From IMG/VR virus record IMGVR_UViG_3300036770_006511, positions 1 to 64,000 of that record: a stretch of DNA of 64,000 nucleotides; one strand, written 5' to 3'. Source of the stretch: a virus. Every line of letters begins with the position of its first letter. The stretch's first letter is position 1. The position numbers were made by a program, and so were the translations under genes. The notes under the pieces are model-generated. The model had not been told where the DNA came from, made no database searches, and worked only from the letters and a program-made list of their open reading frames with translations. Positions 26,901-35,348 of this stretch are shown here, piece by piece.

Positions 26901-28501
26901 CCTGAAAAGGTCAGATTGTCTTTCAAACCTTGGGTTCCCCCACCCACAGAAATATTAAAAGGAACGCCAACTTGTCTTTCTTTATATGTGTTTAGTGGTC
27001 TTGGGATAATTTCCTCAAAATCTTCACACACCATTAAAAGTTTTCCGTTTACAAAAACTTTTAATTTACCTAAACGATATTCCCTTTCTTGTAACCAAAG
27101 GTCGTTTATATGAACTTCAGTTGTCTTTGCGGGTTTGTAATCATCATAACCCTCTTCGTGGGTTATTGGTGGTATAACCAAACTAACACTATTATTGGCA
27201 GAAGATGCTGTGAAAACTTCTTTTTCAATCTGACCTAACCCTCCTAAATAATCTAAATCCTTACAATCGTAATAGGCGTTTCTCTCAAATACGGCATCAA
27301 TCTGTACCCAATGTTCTAAGTTGATATATGGTGTGAATTTACAATCTTCGAAAATTCCTCTTGTAGAACACCACTCGACGGTAGTAACACCAGTAACAAA
27401 TGTAGTGGCTGTAAGACAACTTCCTGAGGGAATACAACTTCCTGTGATAAGGTATTCTTTAACACAAACTCTCGGGTTACCAGTATCACCACTAAATCTG
27501 ATGGACATTGCATTAGACACACCATCGTAAAGTGGGTCCAATTCTTTCACAGATGCTTCTGTCGAACAACTACAAGGGCAACCACAATTACAATTCGAAG
27601 ATGTGACACCCGACGGTTGGTATACAGGTATACAATCTGCACCTGTCCCCCCCGTTATGGAACAACCACAGGTGTGCATACAAGTAAGTCCTGAAGTTAC
27701 TCGGGTGTAACCAGTATCAGAAGATGGACTACCATCTGCATAGTGATAAAATTTGTTTTCGGCTCGAGAACCCATAAAGAAAAAAGTTCCCTTGTTTTCT
27801 GGATAACGAGCATTTAATCCAACATTGGTATCACCTGTGAATCGGTACTTCAACATCATTTCAACAGTCCATCCCTGACTCATCCTAGTTGGGAGAACTT
27901 CATAGTCATAACCTTGAAGTTTGTAGAAACCTTGGTAGAATCCACCGTTTAATTGCGCCACGGTTCCGATATCACCACCAGCATTGACGTAACTCAAACC
28001 ATATGAGTATGAATCATCGTTCCACAATCTATTTTCAGGGGTTGTGTTTCCTGAAATAGGATGCATCTTAAATCTTCGGTCGTAAATGTATCGGTTGTAA
28101 GTTTCTGCGGTGGTTGTGTAAAGTCCGGTGAAAGCGGTCATTGTTATTCCCGACATTTCTTTAGTAAGTCCGTTGTCAATACCTGTCAAACCGACATCAC
28201 AAATTTCTGTAGTTTTAGGACAAAAATTAGGGTCTATATTGTCAGGATTATAAAAGTTTTCTGAAACTACTGTATCATATCTAAAATCATCAACTAACGG
28301 TGATATGGTTGTCCCCGTTGAATTGAAATCAAATTTGAATGGCATTCTATTACCATCATCTTCAGCAATCAATAACGGAGAAAAAATAACCTCCTGATTA
28401 AAGTCTCGAGCGTCATCTGCCAAACAGAAATCTGTTATTTCATTGACGGGTTTAAGACCAATCTTTCTATAATTGTATTGATTGAGATTTTGGTATGCCA
28501 T
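23987..28501 (-). CDS. Giant fibre protein: Cys-rich head, LamG-like domains, Thr/Pro stalks
   Basis: The 1504-residue protein is the largest in the window. The N-terminal 640 residues form a head with a Cys-dense loop (CNCGCPCSC) and a LamG/concanavalin-like region ([18 protein letters not shown]..., [13 protein letters not shown]). A four-fold 10-residue repeat ([10 protein letters not shown] type) follows. Next are long Thr/Pro stalks with an internal beta domain, a second LamG-like domain ([12 protein letters not shown]..., [14 protein letters not shown]), another stalk and a C-terminal LamG-like domain ([22 protein letters not shown]). LamG domains bind glycans or proteins, so the protein is a good receptor-binding or host-adhesion candidate. 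It heads the fibre cluster, with a late box 9 bases upstream. Confidence 0.75.
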   Translation of the reverse strand: MAYQNLNQYNYRKIGLKPVNEITDFCLADDARDFNQEVIFSPLLIAEDDGNRMPFKFDFNSTGTTISPLVDDFRYDTVVSENFYNPDNIDPNFCPKTTEICDVGLTGIDNGLTKEMSGITMTAFTGLYTTTAETYNRYIYDRRFKMHPISGNTTPENRLWNDDSYSYGLSYVNAGGDIGTVAQLNGGFYQGFYKLQGYDYEVLPTRMSQGWTVEMMLKYRFTGDTNVGLNARYPENKGTFFFMGSRAENKFYHYADGSPSSDTGYTRVTSGLTCMHTCGCSITGGTGADCIPVYQPSGVTSSNCNCGCPCSCSTEASVKELDPLYDGVSNAMSIRFSGDTGNPRVCVKEYLITGSCIPSGSCLTATTFVTGVTTVEWCSTRGIFEDCKFTPYINLEHWVQIDAVFERNAYYDCKDLDYLGGLGQIEKEVFTASSANNSVSLVIPPITHEEGYDDYKPAKTTEVHINDLWLQEREYRLGKLKVFVNGKLLMVCEDFEEIIPRPLNTYKERQVGVPFNISVGGGTQGLKDNLTFSGGCPAELSEIVYQQDPECLTTEDLDNTIYSGLSTNIYLEEIFGGSFIGAISAFRMYVEPLDASEVKHNFRLLKTKYGLLDPDCPDCAIIVPFNDLTYLVIPDEDLVYLIIPDDDLGYILIPENDLTYEIILETTTPTPTPTNTPTETPTNTPTETPTNTPTVTQTQTPTNTPSVTNTNTTTPTQTATVTQTPTNTPTNTLTPSPTATVGLTPTATQTQTSTPTETPTNTPTETVTSTPTETPTNTPSETASSTPTPTPTETPTNTVTPTPTETPTPTPTLPNEGFLLQEDLFMILQEDGFGILIEPIQATPTPTPTHTQTPTPTVGTVTIELEGEYSPGSINALYIATANTTLNSDVEIFFVDELGTTTGSPISLSGSVIITSGSSVGTSYYTIAGDYDELNKVSNFSGITYVVTGSSINVQVNTNSVFDVTPTPTETTTNTPTPSVTPTNTNTSTSTPTTTPTTTPIDLNDGLILDIDAFNTSSYPGSGTTVQSLVGSYPHTLTNGASYQEVDCIKYFDLSSLGYSLLANTPGPTLPTTGYTYVSWAKIQTNSTIFRTLFRTSPLDHPILVEQGTDNLGFWDNNGDNFMDSGYDVTSIEEVWVQYSVVGDNSTSIFYINNTQVGSTVNGGAGGNLHNVIGNTGGTVGSDQYWGDVSTVKLYGRKLSLYEISQLYDEYKDRYTGVCPTPTVTPTNTTTPTPTVTPTNTVSPTPSPTPTPTNTVTPTTTTTLTSTVTPTPSSTPSIVTSNLQLYLSPGSYSGSGSVWDTSIGLIDATLTGSPSYNLSSGFTFNGTTQYGRISSVDGVTNFTGPQNYTVEIWFRPDSGQPSATLSTIFEKWNQTSQSRYPYVFRFNETSGTVQVAAYDGTNNPTTSIAGFSTGEWYQSVGVYDFGTQILTQYKNGVSGSTVSLVGLGNIGNTSSVGIGHRISTAGGTQFMFKGTIAIVRIYDNSLTDAEVLQNFNADKSKYGL
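26513..26632 (-). repeat. Four 30-bp tandem units encoding a DLxYLII repeat
   Basis: Units 26513-26542, 26543-26572, 26573-26602 and 26603-26632 encode [30 protein letters not shown] and [10 protein letters not shown]. The copies have diverged at DNA level but keep the acidic-aromatic-aliphatic order, suggesting a small repeated beta element at the base of the stalk. Confidence 0.85.
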
Positions 28502-28510
28502 AAACTATAT

Positions 28511-28518
28511 GATAAATA
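28511..28518 (-). promoter_or_regulatory. Late-promoter-like box TATTTATC for the giant fibre gene
   Basis: The box lies 9 bases before the ATG at 28501. It is one half of a divergent pair with the plus-strand box at 28532. Confidence 0.55.
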
Positions 28519-28531
28519 CCCTTCTTTTGAG

Positions 28532-28539
28532 TATTTATA
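28532..28539 (+). promoter_or_regulatory. Late-promoter-like box TATTTATA for the plus-strand operon
   Basis: GTATTTATAG lies 10 bases before the ATG at 28550. The divergent arrangement with 28511-28518 shows that the box keeps the same orientation relative to each gene. Confidence 0.55.
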
Positions 28540-28549
28540 GTAAAAAAGT

Positions 28550-29320
28550 ATGCTGAAATTAAACGAGGAATATTTCGGTTCAAATTATTATTTCCTTCTA
28601 AGAGAAAAGAAGGACGGTGGACATCTATGGTTTTCCGTTGCCAATACCATTGTGGAGGCTAGGAAGAAAGATGAGTACATCAAAGTGCCCAAAGACAAAA
28701 TTGAGAAACTTAAAAATCACCTCAATAAATTAATTAATAGTAAAAAGAAAAAGTCCACCCCCGAATTGAAGGGAGAAATTGAAGAATTGGTAAATTCTGA
28801 TGGAACTTTGTCTAACTCAAATGTGCCAATTTTGGACCCTCGTTTACACCCAAGAAAAACTATGGACCAAACGGTTCAGGCAGCAACCCAACCAGGAAAC
28901 TACTTGGCGTGGAGTTATAGAGGTGGAAGAACTTATTATTCTGAAAGTGAGGTCAAAGAAGAGGATATGTCAGCTGCTTTTGGTTATGAAGAAACAAAAG
29001 ATATGTCCCCTGAGGAAACCATCAAAACTTTGGAGGACATGGGTGTTGACAATCCTGTAGAAAGAGCCATTGAGTTTGGTAAAGACCCAAACATATCACA
29101 AAAAAACAAGAAAAAGGGTAGTGATATGAAAATACGTCTTCAAGAAAAGGAAATGATGAAACGTATTCAAAAAGAACAAATGGCCAAAATAATTGAAGAT
29201 ATTTTGGTTGGAAAAAAGAAAAAGAAAGACGTAGTAGATAGAAAAAGTCCCAAAGATATTTTAACGAAAATTGAAATAATGGATTTGATTAAAAAACATA
29301 TACCTAAGGATAATGAATAG
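28550..29320 (+). CDS. Hypothetical Lys-rich late protein, 256 aa
   Basis: First gene of a five-gene late operon. An N-terminal part (LNEEYFGSNYYFLLREKKDGGHLWFSVANTI) is followed by a strongly basic helix and a middle with PGNYLAWSYRGGRTYYSESEV. The C-terminal 70 residues are a highly charged helical tail rich in Lys and Glu (KEMMKRIQKEQMAKIIEDIL). No known family was recognised. The composition and the late box fit a head-associated or assembly protein. Its stop overlaps the next ATG by 8 bases. Confidence 0.65.
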   Translation: MLKLNEEYFGSNYYFLLREKKDGGHLWFSVANTIVEARKKDEYIKVPKDKIEKLKNHLNKLINSKKKKSTPELKGEIEELVNSDGTLSNSNVPILDPRLHPRKTMDQTVQAATQPGNYLAWSYRGGRTYYSESEVKEEDMSAAFGYEETKDMSPEETIKTLEDMGVDNPVERAIEFGKDPNISQKNKKKGSDMKIRLQEKEMMKRIQKEQMAKIIEDILVGKKKKKDVVDRKSPKDILTKIEIMDLIKKHIPKDNE

Positions 29321-29801
29321 TGGTCTTTATAACTCGGCATCGGGAGAAGTGTTAATTCCAAAAGAAATTAAACAACACTTAAGAAACTCTTTTGCACAGG
29401 CACAAGGGGCTGACAACAACACAGATGGATTTAGACGTAATCAAGAATTACAAGGTCAAGAATCAATCACATACAAACAACTCAAAAGAATCAAAAACTT
29501 TTTCGACACATACAAAGGGAAACCAACAGAACTTCCATTTATTTTGAATGGTGGTGTATTGATGAGAAATTGGGTTAACAACACTCTATCGAATATGAGA
29601 AACAATACCCAAAATAATCAACAAGATACCAAACCCGAAGATGCAAAAGTGAACTCAAACGATTTCAAAAATAATGTGAAGGATTTATCAAGACCTTCTA
29701 AGGAACACAAAAGAACTTCACAAAAACATGCCACAGCAACTTATGAACAAACTGTTGTTGAAAGTTTAAAAAGGATAAATGAATTAATCTCCAAAATCTA
29801 A
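29313..29801 (+). CDS. Hypothetical protein, 162 aa
   Basis: Starts inside the end of the previous gene and its own stop overlaps the next ATG (TAATG). It has a helical N-terminal domain (LIPKEIKQHLRNSFAQA, then YKQLKRIKNFFDTYKGK...LNGGVLMRNWVNNTL). A polar Asn/Gln/Lys-rich linker and a C-terminal helix (YEQTVVESLKRINELISKI) follow. No motif was recognised. It probably works with its operon partners in head or connector assembly. Confidence 0.65.
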   Translation: MNSGLYNSASGEVLIPKEIKQHLRNSFAQAQGADNNTDGFRRNQELQGQESITYKQLKRIKNFFDTYKGKPTELPFILNGGVLMRNWVNNTLSNMRNNTQNNQQDTKPEDAKVNSNDFKNNVKDLSRPSKEHKRTSQKHATATYEQTVVESLKRINELISKI

Positions 29802-30109
29802 TGCCAGCAAATAACCCCAAGGTTTACGAACCTTTAGATTTAAATCAAACTGAACAAAATAACCTCACAGCAATTGCTGATGTGGAAAGAAAAAAATTAA
29901 TCACCCGTAACGACTTCAAGCAAGGTGCTGATGAATACGGTGTGACAAACCCTCAAGCATTGGCTGATGGTGATGATATGGGAAGAGGTACAGGTGCTTT
30001 TCTTGATGTTTATAACGATGCAGCAGGAACAAGTGTGGATATCTTCGAAAGGAAAGATGATATAAAAATCAACAAATATAACAAATTTAAAACTTACCCT
30101 AACTTCTAA
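29801..30109 (+). CDS. Hypothetical protein, 102 aa
   Basis: Small hydrophilic protein whose start and stop both overlap neighbouring genes (TAATG at each end), a sign of strict translational coupling. Recognisable pieces are LDLNQTEQNNLTAIADVERKKL and DMGRGTGAFLDVYNDAAGT. No membrane segment or known domain was seen. Confidence 0.65.
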   Translation: MPANNPKVYEPLDLNQTEQNNLTAIADVERKKLITRNDFKQGADEYGVTNPQALADGDDMGRGTGAFLDVYNDAAGTSVDIFERKDDIKINKYNKFKTYPNF

Positions 30110-30489
30110 TGAAACTTACTGAAGTCTTCAAGTCATTAATAACTGAAATCGCATCTGTGGATTCGGTTAGAAAATCTATTGAAGACAAACAGAAAATCAT
30201 TATGTACTACGATGGTGATGAACCCGGAGGTCGTGGTTTACGTTTGATTGAGCCCGTAGCCTTAGGTAGAAGTAAAAGAGGTAACTTAGTCTTAAGGGCG
30301 TGGGATGAAGAAGGTGCTTCACACAGGGGTTACTTGGGTACAAGACCAATGCCGGGATGGAGATTATTTAAACTCGATAAAATATTGTCATACAAACCGT
30401 CAGGTGAAAATTTTGATACACCGAGACCAAATTTCAATCCAACTGGTGACAAAGACATGACAAGTATTATTATTATTGCAAAGTTCTAA
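30109..30489 (+). CDS. WYL-like domain protein with capsid-targeting-like N-terminus
   Basis: 126 residues. The N-terminus MKLTEVFKSLITE resembles the capsid-targeting leader of T4 internal proteins (short amphipathic helix ending in I/L-x-E, the gp21 protease site). Cleavage would fall after E13. The rest resembles a WYL domain: an initial helix SVRKSIEDKQKIIMYYDGD, then GLRLIEPVALGRSKRGNLVLRAWD and GWRLFKLDKILSY. In bacterial regulators the WYL module binds ligands or nucleic acid. A packaged WYL protein might act in the infected cell at the start of infection. The domain match is by pattern, not by search. Confidence 0.6.
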   Translation: MKLTEVFKSLITEIASVDSVRKSIEDKQKIIMYYDGDEPGGRGLRLIEPVALGRSKRGNLVLRAWDEEGASHRGYLGTRPMPGWRLFKLDKILSYKPSGENFDTPRPNFNPTGDKDMTSIIIIAKF

Positions 30490-30492
30490 GAA

Positions 30493-31080
30493 ATGGATTT
30501 AGAAAAAATTATGTTATCAAAGGCTATTATGGATAGACATAGCCAAATGGATAAAGGTTCTGCACCAAAACCAAAAGCCAATACTGTATTGGAAAATTAC
30601 GATGCACCTCAAGCAAAGTATAACATACCACAAGAGTTTATGGCGGAATCACAACAAATGGTTTCCGCACCATCTATGCCTTCAATGCCTTCGAGTCCAT
30701 TCCTAAACAAAGGATATCCTGTGGCATCTGCTGAGGCAATTAAAAACTCAAAACTTCCTGACGCAATCAAAAAGTTGATGATAGAACACCCCATCGAACA
30801 ACCCACGTCAATGAGTGGTGGTGTTACACTTTCTGATGAATTGGTCGAAAAGGCTTCGAGATTGATGGGAAAAAAACAATCCACCGTTCAAGAACAATCA
30901 ATTCCAACCCAACCCCAAAACAATGATTTGAGAAGAATGTTGAAAGAGGTGGTTCAAGAAGTTTTATCTGAAAATGGTATTTTGATGGAAGGTGCTGAAA
31001 AGTCAAACGAGAGTTTCAAGTTCCAAGTGGGAAAGCATATTTTTGAGGGTAAACTCACGAAGATTAAAAAGTTATCTTAG
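30493..31080 (+). CDS. Hypothetical protein with basic C-terminal tail, 195 aa
   Basis: Last gene of the late operon. The first 130 residues are low in structure, rich in Ser, Pro, Met and Lys (APSMPSMPSSPFLNKGYPV). The C-terminal part holds helices (DLRRMLKEVVQEVLSENG) and a short beta end (ESFKFQVGKHIFEGKLTKIKKL). LSE in that helix matches the (I/L)-x-E protease consensus of T4-like heads. This fits a scaffold-like or internal head protein, but no family was identified. Confidence 0.6.
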   Translation: MDLEKIMLSKAIMDRHSQMDKGSAPKPKANTVLENYDAPQAKYNIPQEFMAESQQMVSAPSMPSMPSSPFLNKGYPVASAEAIKNSKLPDAIKKLMIEHPIEQPTSMSGGVTLSDELVEKASRLMGKKQSTVQEQSIPTQPQNNDLRRMLKEVVQEVLSENGILMEGAEKSNESFKFQVGKHIFEGKLTKIKKLS

Positions 31081-31107
31081 GTACTTTTCATTTGTGAATT
31101 GAATTCG

Positions 31108-31115
31108 TATATTTT
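31108..31115 (+). promoter_or_regulatory. Weak candidate -7 element before the sugar island
   Basis: TATATTTT matches 7 of 8 positions of TAnnTTTG, 20 bases before the first glycosyltransferase ATG. No TTG at the expected distance is present (TTT is found), so support is weak. Confidence 0.25.
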
Positions 31116-31135
31116 AGGGAACTAAAATAGAATAC

Positions 31136-32350
31136 ATGCCGCAAATTAACGTATTGGTTGTACCATCTGACAGATTTGGTGTTGGAAAATTTCGTTCCAT
31201 CGAACCACACATCTTTTTACAAAATAATTTTTCAGAAGACTTTTTTGTCGAAATTGACTTAAATCCCCCACTCGAGGATTTGGAGTTTTATAAAAAATTC
31301 CAAATTGTTGTCTATCACCGTAGTATTACAAATGACTTTGATAGGTCTTATGAGTTAATTGAAAAACTTAAGGGTTTGGGTATTGTCACTGTCTGTGACA
31401 TGGATGACTATTGGAATCCAACAAAAGACCACCCAATTTATGATGTAATTATGTACAATAAAATCAACGAAAAGATTGTACGTAGTATTAAGCAGTCAGA
31501 TTGGGTAACCACTACAACTTCGTTGTTTGCGGATGAAATTAGAAAATACAATAAAAATGTTTTTGTCTTACCCAACGCAATCAACCCTGATGAACCTCAG
31601 TTCAAAGAAAAAACTATTGAATCGGACAAACTTCGTGTAGGTTGGTTAGGGGGTTCATCTCACTTAAGTGACCTTCAACTTTTGGATTCTTCATTCGCAA
31701 AACTTTCACAGAACTACAAAGACTTACAATTTGTTCTATGTGGATTTGACACCAGAGGTACTATTACAGAAATTAATGGACAAACTGGAGAACATAAAAA
31801 ACGACCCATTAAACCCGAAGAGACTGTTTGGGCTCGTTATGAGGAAATTTTTACCCAAAACTACAAGTACGTAAGTCCTGAATTCGAAAAAGTTTTGAAA
31901 AAGTATACCCAAGACGAACACACAGAGTTTGGAAATGAGTCTTACCGTCGAGTTTGGACACTACCTGTTACCTCTTATGCAAAAAACTATGCAAAATTTG
32001 ATGTATCTTTGGCACCAATCAAAAATCATATGTTCAACAGAATGAAGTCCCAACTAAAAGTTATTGAGGCAGGATTCTACAAAAAGGCTCTTATTGCAAC
32101 AAATTTGGGTCCCTACACTTTAGATTTGAAACACTGTTTGAAGAATGGTGAATTCACTGACGGTAACGCATTATTGGTTGACGAAAATCGAAATCATGGT
32201 GATTGGGCTAAGTTTATAATCAAACTTCAAAAAAATCCTAACCTTGTTAAAGATATGGGTGAAAGGTTATATGAAACTGTTAGTAAAAAATACGATTTGA
32301 ATATCGTGACACGAGACCGAGCTGATTTTTACAAAAGTTTAATTAAATAA
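31136..32350 (+). CDS. GT-B glycosyltransferase (GT4-like)
   Basis: 404 residues, first gene of the sugar island. The N-terminal lobe has VYHRSITNDF and VCDMDDYWN; the central linker has VLPNAINPDE followed by RVGWLGGSSHLSDL, the start of the second Rossmann-like lobe. The C-terminal part has RMKSQLKVIEAGFYKKALIATNLGPY, where the conserved glutamate of retaining GT-B enzymes is expected to bind the nucleotide ribose. The family uses activated sugars to extend glycans. It is cotranscribed with an exonuclease gene that starts 10 bases later. Confidence 0.8.
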   Translation: MPQINVLVVPSDRFGVGKFRSIEPHIFLQNNFSEDFFVEIDLNPPLEDLEFYKKFQIVVYHRSITNDFDRSYELIEKLKGLGIVTVCDMDDYWNPTKDHPIYDVIMYNKINEKIVRSIKQSDWVTTTTSLFADEIRKYNKNVFVLPNAINPDEPQFKEKTIESDKLRVGWLGGSSHLSDLQLLDSSFAKLSQNYKDLQFVLCGFDTRGTITEINGQTGEHKKRPIKPEETVWARYEEIFTQNYKYVSPEFEKVLKKYTQDEHTEFGNESYRRVWTLPVTSYAKNYAKFDVSLAPIKNHMFNRMKSQLKVIEAGFYKKALIATNLGPYTLDLKHCLKNGEFTDGNALLVDENRNHGDWAKFIIKLQKNPNLVKDMGERLYETVSKKYDLNIVTRDRADFYKSLIK

Positions 32351-32359
32351 TTTTTAACG

Positions 32360-33070
32360 ATGATTAAAACCCCAATAAATAAAATACTTTTTCTTGACAT
32401 CGAGACCGTTGGTTTGGAAAAAAACTACGATGACTTAAGAAAAAATCATCCACGTATTGCAGACCAATTTGACAAGTATTTTGATTGGTTCCTGAAACGA
32501 TTTCCCGAAGACAAGGAAATTGAGTCGGACCAAAAAAATATTGTCTTTGCCACCCGAGCGGCGTTAGTACCTGAATTTGCTAAAGTTGTTTGTGTAAGTG
32601 TTGCCTTTGTTCTAAACAACGGAGAAATTAAAAAACAGACATTTGCCGGTGATGACGAACATCAATTATTAAAGGATTGTCAAAATCTTCTCGATAGATG
32701 TGGTAGATTGGATTTTTGGTTGTGTGGACATAATTTGAAGAATTTTGATATCCCTATGTTGGCTAAACGTATGTTGATTCAAAACTTACTACCACCCTCG
32801 ATTCTTCCTTCCTACGATACTAAACCGTGGGAAGTAAAAGCGATTGATACCAAAGAAGTTTGGCAATTTGGGGCTTATACCGCCATCGGTTCGTTGGATT
32901 TATTGTGTGCATGTATGGATGTACCCTCACCTAAAGAGGGTGAAGTAACAGGTTCAAAAGTACATGACGCATATTGGAATAAAAATATGTTACCCGAAAT
33001 CGCAGAATACTGTGAACGTGATGTTCAAGTACTTGTAGATGTAATTCAAAAATTAAAATCATTAAAATGA
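32360..33070 (+). CDS. PolB-type 3'-5' exonuclease (DnaQ fold)
   Basis: The 236-residue stand-alone exonuclease has LFLDIET near residue 12 (Exo I), the HNLKNFDIPML segment (Exo II), and YCERDV near the C-terminus (Exo III). This is the DEDD arrangement of the group related to the exonuclease domain of family B polymerases. It could proofread, resect ends or degrade host DNA. It sits between glycosyltransferases and overlaps the dUTPase start by 4 bases, making a small nucleotide-metabolism pair inside the sugar island. Confidence 0.85.
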   Translation: MIKTPINKILFLDIETVGLEKNYDDLRKNHPRIADQFDKYFDWFLKRFPEDKEIESDQKNIVFATRAALVPEFAKVVCVSVAFVLNNGEIKKQTFAGDDEHQLLKDCQNLLDRCGRLDFWLCGHNLKNFDIPMLAKRMLIQNLLPPSILPSYDTKPWEVKAIDTKEVWQFGAYTAIGSLDLLCACMDVPSPKEGEVTGSKVHDAYWNKNMLPEIAEYCERDVQVLVDVIQKLKSLK

Positions 33071-33714
33071 ACGACCACCAAGATAACCTAAATTACCCTG
33101 AGGACGATAATGATTTGAACAATCTCATTGATGCTGAACTACGAAAACTCATCGATGAAATTGAACAACTTACCTTTAACCCTGACTCAACCCAAGAAAA
33201 CTTATCTGAGGATGAAAAAAAGTTAGAAGAAGGATTAAATGAGTTAGATAAATACATGAATAAGGAACTCCTAATTGTTGAACTCCCATTTATGAAGTTA
33301 CACTCTGATGCGGTTTTACCAAAATACGCCTATGAATTAGATTCGGGATTTGATTTGTATAGTGTCGAAGAAGTTAGTCTTCAACCATTTGCTCGAGTAC
33401 TTGTCCCAACTGGTTTGGCATTCCAAGTACCCGATGGGACAGAAATTCAAGTTAGAAGTAAAAGTGGTTTGGCAATCAACCAAGGACTGATGGTTCTGAA
33501 TAGTCCAGGAACTGTTGATTGTGGGTATTTGGGTGAAATTAAAGTTATTGTTATGAATATGAACAACTATGCCGTCACAATACAAAAAGGTCAAAAAGTG
33601 GGTCAAGCGGTACTCTGCCCTGTCTATAATGGAAAAAAAGTTAGGCTAACTGAGAAAGATAACTTAGGAATTTCAGACAGAGGAATAAATGGATTTGGAA
33701 GTACAGGAATATAA
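33067..33714 (+). CDS. dut: dUTPase with acidic N-terminal extension
   Basis: Residues about 78-215 form a trimeric dUTPase: motif 1 in ELDSGFDLYS, motif 2 in VRSKSGLAI, motif 3 in NSPGTVDCGYLGEI, motif 4 in GQKVGQAVLCP, and motif 5 in GFGSTGI at the C-terminus. It hydrolyses dUTP to dUMP and keeps uracil out of phage DNA. The first 77 residues are a highly acidic, probably flexible extension (PEDDNDLNNLIDAELRKLI) not found in ordinary dUTPases of about 150 residues. It may be a docking or regulatory segment. The stop overlaps the next ATG. Confidence 0.93.
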   Translation: MNDHQDNLNYPEDDNDLNNLIDAELRKLIDEIEQLTFNPDSTQENLSEDEKKLEEGLNELDKYMNKELLIVELPFMKLHSDAVLPKYAYELDSGFDLYSVEEVSLQPFARVLVPTGLAFQVPDGTEIQVRSKSGLAINQGLMVLNSPGTVDCGYLGEIKVIVMNMNNYAVTIQKGQKVGQAVLCPVYNGKKVRLTEKDNLGISDRGINGFGSTGI

Positions 33715-35348
33715 TGATTACAGTAGGTTATTCAACTCGCTCACATAAACCCGAACTAATAGAGTATTTTAAAAAATCGTCGGGTAACCCAAATCACGTT
33801 GAAGTAATAGAAAAAATTAATGACGGAAGTAAATCTCTGTCAGAAGTTTATAATGAAATTATTTCAGAATCTAAAAGTGATATTGTAATACTGTGTCACG
33901 ATGATATCTATTTTGACACCAACGCATGGTATTCAAAAGTTCTAAGGAACTTTGAGAAAACTGAATTTGGTATTATTGGTGTCGCGGGAACACCCAAATT
34001 ACCTGAAAGTGGTAGGTGGTGGGAAGACCGTTCAAAAATGTTTGGTATTGTAAATCACGAAAGTGAAGGAAGAAAATGGACCTCAACATACTCCTCGAAT
34101 TTAGGAAATGAAATCAAAGAAGTTGTAATTGTTGATGGTGTTTTTATTTCTATTCATAAGAAAAGAATCAAAAGTCAGTTTCTCGAAGAGTTTGAAGGAT
34201 TTCACTTTTACGACTTACCGTTCTGTTTGGAAAATTATTTGAATGGTGTTAAGGTCGGTGTATGCACAAATATTCGGATAACCCACAAATCAATTGGAGA
34301 AACCAACCAACAGTGGGAAGATAATAGAACTCTTTTCGTAAAAAAATACGAAAATAGTTTACCTGTTAAAGTTCCGTTTGACCCCAAGCATAAAATGAAA
34401 GTCCTTATTTCTTCTATGTTTTTTAGAACTTTTACTGGGTCTGAGGTTTATGTCTATGAGTTGGCAAAATCACTTAAAAAACAAAATTGTGAGGTAACAG
34501 TTCTTTCACAAATTGGTGGACCTCTTACTGATTTGGCAAAAAAAGAGGGAATCAAATGTCTGTCTTTCGAAGAAGCCCCTGGTTTTAAAATGGGTGATGG
34601 TAAATGGTTAGTAATGGGTCCTGACGGTAATCCACAACCTTCAAACCCAACAACACTTTATAAAACAAGTGAGGTCGACTTCGATATAATTCATATTCAA
34701 CACAAACCCGTGATGGAAAGAATTATAAATTTGTATCCCAATATAGATAAAATTGCTTCCATTCACTCTGAGGTAATTGAGTTGGAAGACCCAATTATTC
34801 ACGATTCAATTAAACATTACATAGCAATCAGACCTGAAATCAAAGAACATATTGTAAGTAAATTTGGTATTGATGAAAATAAGGTTTCAGTAATTTATAA
34901 TCCAATCGACAAAAACAAGTTCCCTACATTACCTAAAAAAGAAAATGGTTATATTCTATTCGTTGGTACTATCGACTACCTGAGGGAGTTTGCAATTAAA
35001 GATGCTGGAGAATATGCCATATCATTAGGAAAAGAACTTTGGTTGGTCGGAGAGGACAAATCCATTTATTTAAAAAGTTATTTGAATAACCCATCCATTA
35101 AACATTTTCCATCAACTTGGAATCTAAAACCTTTTATCGAAGGTGCATACGAAACTGCAGGAATTCAATTAGGTCGAACCACAATCGAAAGTTGGATGAG
35201 TGGTAAAGACAGTTGGATTTACAAAGTCAACGAAAATGGTGATATTATTTCAAAAGAAAAAACTTCATCTCCTGAGGATATCGAGAAATTCTACTCAGAA
35301 AATGTTGCAAAACAAATTAAAGAAGAGTATTTAAAAATATTGTCGTGA
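33714..35348 (+). CDS. Bifunctional glycosyltransferase: GT-A plus GT-B domain
   Basis: 544 residues with two joined units. Residues about 1-220 form a GT-A domain (VGYSTRSHKPELIEYF, DIVILCHDDIYFD with the metal-binding DD, and a VDGVFISIHKK strand). Residues about 228-544 are a GT-B type (VLISSMFFRTFTGSEVYVYELAKSL, then IHSEV, NPIDKNKFP, ILFVGTIDYLREF). Such tandem enzymes often add two consecutive sugars. The stop overlaps the GTG start of the following GT2 gene by 4 bases. Confidence 0.8.
   Translation: MITVGYSTRSHKPELIEYFKKSSGNPNHVEVIEKINDGSKSLSEVYNEIISESKSDIVILCHDDIYFDTNAWYSKVLRNFEKTEFGIIGVAGTPKLPESGRWWEDRSKMFGIVNHESEGRKWTSTYSSNLGNEIKEVVIVDGVFISIHKKRIKSQFLEEFEGFHFYDLPFCLENYLNGVKVGVCTNIRITHKSIGETNQQWEDNRTLFVKKYENSLPVKVPFDPKHKMKVLISSMFFRTFTGSEVYVYELAKSLKKQNCEVTVLSQIGGPLTDLAKKEGIKCLSFEEAPGFKMGDGKWLVMGPDGNPQPSNPTTLYKTSEVDFDIIHIQHKPVMERIINLYPNIDKIASIHSEVIELEDPIIHDSIKHYIAIRPEIKEHIVSKFGIDENKVSVIYNPIDKNKFPTLPKKENGYILFVGTIDYLREFAIKDAGEYAISLGKELWLVGEDKSIYLKSYLNNPSIKHFPSTWNLKPFIEGAYETAGIQLGRTTIESWMSGKDSWIYKVNENGDIISKEKTSSPEDIEKFYSENVAKQIKEEYLKILS

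Noticed and set aside
19714-28501. Diversity-generating retroelement acting on fibre genes
   Set aside because: No reverse transcriptase gene and no template repeat with A-specific mutations was found in the window; variation here looks like duplication instead.
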